A stretch of 64,000 bases of DNA, taken from Nicotiana tabacum. Lineage: Eukaryota; Streptophyta; Magnoliopsida; Solanales; Solanaceae. The stretch is from assembly GCF_000715075.1 (NCBI RefSeq), contig NC_134101.1, positions 140,010,237-140,074,236 of the forward strand. Reading direction: 5' to 3'. Shown here one piece after another: positions 58,049-64,000 of the stretch (positions within the stretch are counted from its first letter, which is position 1; every line of letters starts with the position of its first letter). The notes under the pieces were generated by a model. The model saw nothing but the letters and a program-made list of their open reading frames with translations, searched no databases and was not told the DNA's origin. The position numbers and the translations under genes are program-made.

Positions 58049-60204
58049 CGTTGTCGCGCCCCCTTTTTCCTTGCGGAATGACATTTGGAAGGACAACTCG
58101 TTCCTTTTGGGAACTGGGTTTGCATTTGAAAGTCGCCACCTAATGATTTAAGGTGCATTAGGACACCAAAAGAGTTTGATTTGAATAACCAGAGATAGGG
58201 TAAGAGCTTGAAATTATTCTAAAGGGGAGGTGTTAGGCACCCCTCAGAATCCACTAGTGTGGTTCCCGGCCAGACAATTATTGTGAATTTGGTGCAATTA
58301 ACATGTAGACAAATAAGGCTCCAATAAGAGGGGATTTCACATAATGGTTTGAAAGTAAACAAAGTTTGAAAGAGCAAACAGAAAAGCTGATTTTTAAAAG
58401 AAAGAACTGAAATGCTAAATGAATAAGAGAGAGGGGGTCCTAGGTTTATTAAAAATATGGATCACCCCACACAATGTCCGGTAATCACTACTTAATGAGG
58501 GGCTACATGAGATATTATCGTGTGGTCATCATATCCATATCTACCCTTCCCACCCTGTTAAGGTATTTAAAGTGCGGAATGGTCTCGATTACTTGTTGCA
58601 TGCTATTACCCATCTCAATCCTATCAGTCCCGGAGGCACTTAGGACTACTAATCCTAAAAGGAGGGATATTAGGCTTATTTGTAGTTTCAAAGGTAAAAA
58701 TCCTACGGTGACATACAAAAACACATATTGCATATAAACAGGAAAAATACATAAGCATATAGGCTCAATTATACCTCCTCAAACAAATACATAAAGTAGC
58801 ATGTCTTACACATACTGCTTAAGTCTGATTTAAAAGCATTAAAGACGAGGGAGATGAGATTGTTGAGGCAGTTTTAGTCTATTCCATAACTCAGATAAGA
58901 AGTCCGAGTCAGGCCTTACTGCTAGTTGTAATAATTAACAGAAGTAGATTCAAATTACAGATATTACCCTAAGGCTTGCCTAAGTGTTTAGACGAGGTCC
59001 TATAGGCATGATATCTACTGAATTCAGAAGGTGGTGAGACAGTAGAAACTTGAAATAAATTATTTGGGTTTTCTACATAAAGTTGAATATGCAGAATTAA
59101 AAAAAGTATCCTATAGGCATGATTTCTATATGGAATTGAATTAAAATAATTCTATAGGCATGGTCTCTAGGTGAAGTTCGAATATGTAGGAGTTAGAACA
59201 CCCTATAGGCATGTTTTCTATCCTTGCATGCATAAGTACCATCCTATTCACTAGCCAGTCCCAAATGTTATTACAACTTATCACAAACTAGAATAAATTA
59301 CATTAGAACAGAAAAATACAAAGATAGTACAACCAGAGGAGGCCTGACTCTTGACTTCCTCTCTGAGTTACGAGATAAACAACTCAAAGACCATTTATCC
59401 AAAGCTTTTCTCCAATTGGAGTGTGTGAGAGTTCCCTAAGAGCCTCAATGGGACTCCAGGTAGTGCTCACACCCAAATTGTATTACCAGAATAGGAACAA
59501 GTGCAGTGTGGAAGTGTCAGCCCCCAAGTGTCCAAGTTCAGAGGGAGCTCATGGGTCCCAAGGCAAGGCTCACAAGAGGGGGGCAAAACTTAATGCAAGT
59601 GAAGAAATAGAATTCTGAGGGGATAAAGGAGAGGGAAACAACCATAAACAAGTTGATAGTTTCATACAAAAGGGGTTCAGAGGGGTTGGGAAGTTGCAAA
59701 GAGCCTATGTACGTAGGCATTAGTTAATTCTGGGCATGCACAACAAAAAGGAGTGTTGTTATGCTTACAAAATCAACCAAAATACACAACACATAATGAT
59801 AACATAGAGGATGTGATACCAGGGGAATCCAGTCTGAGTCATAGACAACAATACTTAATGCTGCCATGCCTCAAACAAGCCATCAATATCAAACATATTA
59901 GGGTGGGGGCTTAGGACACATAATAGATTCAAAACAGGTAGAAGGAGATTACAACATGCTAAAATAAGTACTGAATTGATCACAAGCAGTAGGCAGACAA
60001 GAAGGCAAAAGTATTAAGTAAACATATTATTGTTGATACTGAAATCTTAATCAGAACATATCAGTTTAGAGAAAGCAAAATATAGTAAAAGCAGGTAGCA
60101 GGACTTTGAAGACAGGCCACAATACAAGTAGTAAAGTAAGAGAATGTTTTTTGAATGTAAGTGATTTCAGAACTAAGTGTGTTCATGTTAATCAAAGAGC
60201 AGGG

Positions 60205-60212
60205 TATTTATA
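60205..60212 (-). promoter_or_regulatory. TATA box, 5' LTR of element 3
   Basis: TATAAATA on the minus strand, in line with the other three LTRs. Confidence 0.5.
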
Positions 60213-61874
60213 GTGTGAAAACAGACAAAAAATAAGGCAAAAAAATAATTATGAAACTGTGTACCAATTAAAATCAATCAGTATAAGAGCTTCCTTTAAT
60301 TAAGGAGTTAAACTTAAATGGTAATGGACAAAAAACATTTAAGGAAAGAAATCAAGTAGGCATCTTGTGTAGAGTAGACAATTATGGGTAAATATATAGA
60401 GGTTTAATTAAGAGAAGAATCTTTGAAATACTCGATTAACCAAATAAGGTAAGAAAATAGAGTAAAGTTGCAGAATATAGAGGCAATCAGTACATAGTAA
60501 ATCAAGGAGTCAGGGATTTGAAATTACTAATTTGGGGTGAAAACAGGGGTTTCCGTGAATAAACAAATAAACCAAGTTAAAAACAGGAGAATTGAAAGTC
60601 TAAGTAAAGTTTTCCAATCGACCCAAGAAACAGGGAAATCAGTAAGGCGAAACAAGGAGAGAGTCAATCACTTAACACATGAATGTAATAAAAATTACAC
60701 AAGGAGGTTTGAAATCGGTCCAAAATTGAAGGTCATTTTAGAGAAAAATTCAGCATATAAAAGAGTGCACAAGTATTAGGCATGCAAGGCTAAATTTAAG
60801 ACAAAGAGAGGTGTTGCGCAATCACAAAATCAGTAAGTAGTGGACTACCGAAACATGATAGTCACATAGGCCAATTTTAGTAACTCAGTAATAGAGAAAA
60901 GATAGAGTATCAAATAGCATGCAAAGGGGTCAAGTAAAAGACCTTATAGAGTTTAGCAGGAAGTCAGAATCATATAAGAAACAAAATATTTTGAAATTCA
61001 GACGAGCAATAGATGAAACAACTTCAGAAACTCGAATAGGTCCAAAGAAAATAGGATTTTAAAACCAAACAAGTTCATAAATGAGGAACCAGGAAATCAC
61101 ATAGCAAATAGTCTCTGGACTCGAATGAACCCAAAGTTTTAGGGTTTTCACCATCAATCGAGTCATAGAGATGAAAAACAAGCAATCGAACAAATACTAA
61201 CACGAAAATATATTCAGAAACCTCAAAAGGAACTAAGACTTTTAACATGCACACTCCAGTAGAAGAACAACATAAAGAACACAGTAGAACATGTTAAAAA
61301 TCAGAAAAACTTCGAAATAATTTAACAAAAACCCTTAAATCGGAAAAGGTAAAGAGGTTTCGAAAGCAGAGTTTTGAAAGAAACTTTGAGAAAACGTTTA
61401 AAAGCTTAGAGAAAACACAAATCTACAACGGCTCTAAAATAATCGGAAGAAACCTCAAAGGTTAGGGTTTCAGAAGAACCCAAAAGGTGAGAAAGGCTTG
61501 GAAAGTCATTGATCTAAGCAGGAGAAGTCAGGATCAGGCTTGAATAGCCATGGCTGGCCGGAGAAAAATCAGAGACGACTGGAGAACAACCATAAACTGA
61601 AATTGACCAAGGTCTGGACCAAATTCTTTCACGATCTGGCCTTGAAACCATAATAATCGGGCACGTAGAGGACAAAGGAGGTGGATGCAGGCCTTTAATG
61701 TCTTTGGAAGCCATTGATTCAGGCGACTTTAGGGTGGTGGTTGAAGGCGGCGGCTAGGGTTTGAGAGGCGATTGAGAGAGAATTGAGAGAGAAAGGGATT
61801 CAGAGGCGGCTTGGGTTGTGAAATGGTTAGGGTCAGGGGGTAGGTCGGGATTAAAATAGGAAAGGGTGTTTGGT

Positions 61875-61901
61875 GGCCGTTGATCATTTTGATCAACGGC
61901 C
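61875..61901. promoter_or_regulatory. Conserved palindrome, 5' LTR of element 3
   Basis: ggccgttgatca, ttt, tgatcaacggcc: a perfect 12-bp palindrome and the best copy of the four. Confidence 0.65.
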
Positions 61902-62517
61902 TGGAATAATCGGGTAGGTGGTCCAGTTTAACATGGTTGGGTTTGGGTCAGTTCAAACAGGGATTGGGTCATGGTAATTGGGTTTAAAAATTGGGTTCAA
62001 TTGGGGTTCCAAATCAGGCTACAATTGAAATGAACATGGGATAACACTTAAATAGCCACTTCTCCCTATTTGATTTATAAAAAAAATAGTAAAATAATTT
62101 TTGAAAATAATTTAAAGGTACTAAAATGATTAAAAATACATAATTATCAAATAAAAAATACTGGAGTCAATTTTATAAGTATAATTATAATTAAATCTTA
62201 AAAGAGGCCAATATTGCAATTATATGCAATTTAGTTTTAAAAAATACTAAATAAATTTGTAAAAATATGCAAAACTTATGCTAGCTATATTTTAGTATAA
62301 ATATGTGAATCCGATAAATGAATAAGCAAAAATAATAATTTTGGGAATAATTATTGGGTTTTTTTTTTTGGTAAAAATAGGCAATAAATTGATTTAAAAA
62401 TATCTAAAAATTAAGGAAAAATAATAAACTTTTGAATATGCTTACATATGCATATACATGCTATTTTGAAGGTATTTTGCATATGAAAAATATACAGGGA
62501 AAAATTGGGTATCAACA

Positions 62518-64000
62518 CTTGAATTACCCATGATGTCCTCTTCCTCGGTCATAACTAATCCACAAATGTACTGAAATCCAAAAACTACAAAGACATGTGA
62601 CCACATGACCCAAACATTGACGGTAGACTCCCTCACTTGGCTTTAAGCCACAATTATATAACCCAAGGACCCGCAATGTATTCTCCTCCTTTTGTTACCT
62701 CGATCTCGCATGGTTACTCAGCTAAAATCCTCATAATCTCATGTTGCTCTAAGCATAGCACATCCCGAGTTATCAGCCTCCAATGCACACTTGACCTCGT
62801 GACAATCGTATCATCTTCATCAAGTGATTTGGACCCACATCGTAGTACATGCATCCCATTGGATAGGAGGTAGAGATCTTCATGGGAACTTTATTAGAAA
62901 TCACGCAACTGCTAACCATCTCACAGGAGATAGCCCACATGTGTACCCTCATATCAATATCCGACATTTTTATAGTTACATCCACTATGAAATCAGTTAA
63001 TTCTCCTGAGTCCATACTTGCCCACTAGCGGTAAGAATCCGTTCATTCCATCAACACCAACTGAAGTTCCAACAACACGTTCAAAGCTTAAGACTATATT
63101 GCATCCCAAAATAATCATCGAGAACTCATTTTTCTCTACATTACAAGCAAACTCTTTTCGTCACATTCGAACTTCCTAAGCACAGAGGCCACCATCTCAA
63201 ACAAAATACACAGACTTAGTCATTTTTTCACCATGACCCAAATCACACTAAGCTCTCTCAAAGCATATGGCTACCCTACCCAAATCCATATGATACGCCC
63301 CTACTTTCACTCCGGCTTAGCCATCTCGCAAAGCAAACTACTCGGTTTCTGCTGCTCATACTTGAACTGCTAACAATTCAACCACTGTGAGACATATCCC
63401 ACCATGTCCTTTTACATCCTTCGCCTCTAATAATGCTGCCTCAAATCATGTTTCACCTCTGTAGCACACGAACAAATAAAATACCACAACCTCTTAGCCT
63501 TCTCAAGGATCATTCCCCTCGAACCATCAACGATGGAAACACCTATCAGATCTAGGAATCGCACTTCACCATCATCTCCGATAACCGCTTCTTAGGTACG
63601 ACTTCGCAATACCGTACCCCCAAAGGCAAAAAAATGAAGACCATCATACTGATGAGCCTTAATGCATTCAAACTAGGAGGATAAAACCAACACACAAGCA
63701 AAAATTCCTCCAAGTTCAGAGATATCATATCTCGCTACTCCACCAACCAAAGCTTGAACATCCATAGTCCAATTGTCTCTCCTGCGCTGGAATTAAATAC
63801 AAAATCTTCCAATCATGAATTGAATAATCCTCCTCTTGAAGCATTCACTCTCGCAACACATAAGTAATCACCCTTCCATTCACACAAATATTGCGTGAAT
63901 ACAATGCAAGAAATATCACAATACACCGTGTATCGCCCTGAACCTAGGGGTAGCACCAACACTGGACTGAAATGACTGCAAACCCCTCCACAAGGCGACG
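62518..64000 (-). pseudogene. Decayed RNase H-integrase of a Del/Tekay-like gypsy element
   Basis: Minus-strand translation from the right edge shows, across several frames, VLVLPLGSGRYTVYCD (the start of RNase H in chromovirus-type elements) near 63955-63905, then HDLRQHY and KDMVGYVSQWLNC near 63455-63370 (the integrase zinc region) and a decayed IPEWKWERI-like stretch near 63330. Stops and frameshifts occur every few dozen codons. C-terminal integrase would lie toward 62518, but I cannot recognise it. Because element 3 is inserted at the left end, the rest may continue at 41797 and downward. Assignment is by motif order only. Confidence 0.6.

Larger units (their letters stand above)
41798..62517 (-). 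mobile_element. Element 3: complete minus-strand Ogre/Tat retrotransposon
   Basis: This 20.7-kb element has the same plan as element 1, reversed: 5' LTR 62517-58052, primer site, ORF1, gag, protease, intron, RT, two RNase H regions, integrase, 3' region, 3' LTR 46407-41798. LTR termini are TGTTGATACCC and GGGGGCGCGACA. The flanks actcg (41793-41797) and cttg (62518-62521) suggest a mutated target duplication. It carries many more stops and frameshifts than element 1, and its LTRs differ by large indels, so it is the older insertion. Protein similarity to element 1 is high but the LTRs are of a distinct subfamily. Confidence 0.9.
58052..62517 (-). repeat. 5' LTR of element 3 (4466 bp)
   Basis: Partner of 41798-46407. 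It keeps a module at about 58420-58770 (with gatatggatatga and cctgttaaggtatttaaa, also in the element 1 LTR) that the 3' LTR has lost, and lacks most of the cctataggcatg array. A TATA box is at 60205-60212 (minus strand). Confidence 0.9.

Overview
This is plant nuclear DNA made almost entirely of transposable elements. I found no host gene, tRNA, rRNA or CRISPR array. The organism is an angiosperm, probably a member of the Solanaceae. That is inferred from the style of the repeats: Ogre/Tat-type Ty3/gypsy elements with LTRs near 4.8 kb, an LTR end with a gtaacgacccgacc signature beside a Met-type primer site, and a CACTA-like element with tacaagaaaaa termini and ggcaat subterminal repeats. 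Every element-encoded reading frame is broken, mostly by stops of the kind cytosine deamination produces.

Layout. (1) 1-3539: the 5' LTR, primer site and start of the leader of a minus-strand gypsy element whose body lies left of the window. (2) 3540-28683: a three-deep nest. A plus-strand Tat-like gypsy element (called element B here) is cut within gag at 3588. A CACTA-like DNA transposon (3589-27859) fills the gap. That transposon is itself cut by a complete 21.3-kb plus-strand Ogre-like element (element 1, 4683-25969) with a perfect CTCAT target duplication. (3) 27860-35919: the rest of element B. It has gag end and protease, no polymerase, an antisense gene with five recognisable exons, two tandem-repeat blocks and a short LTR. 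(4) 35920-41268: AT-rich DNA and a divergent Ogre-like LTR. (5) 41798-62517: a second complete Ogre-like element on the minus strand (element 3). (6) 62518-64000: a badly decayed RNase H-integrase remnant of a Del/Tekay-like gypsy element on the minus strand.

Elements 1 and 3 share one plan: LTR, tRNA primer site, leader, ORF1 (528 codons in both copies), gag, protease with a G-patch, a 188-nt intron, RT, RNase H, a second RNase H, integrase, a 3' region with twin hairpins and a minisatellite, purine tract, LTR. They are damaged at different essential points. Element 1 has lost the RT motif A aspartate. Element 3 has lost an integrase aspartate and a second RNase H aspartate. Neither copy looks autonomous. 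The observations most worth following are the intron-bearing antisense gene in element B, the equal-length intron in two diverged Ogre copies, and the conserved palindromes and short-motif arrays inside the LTRs.
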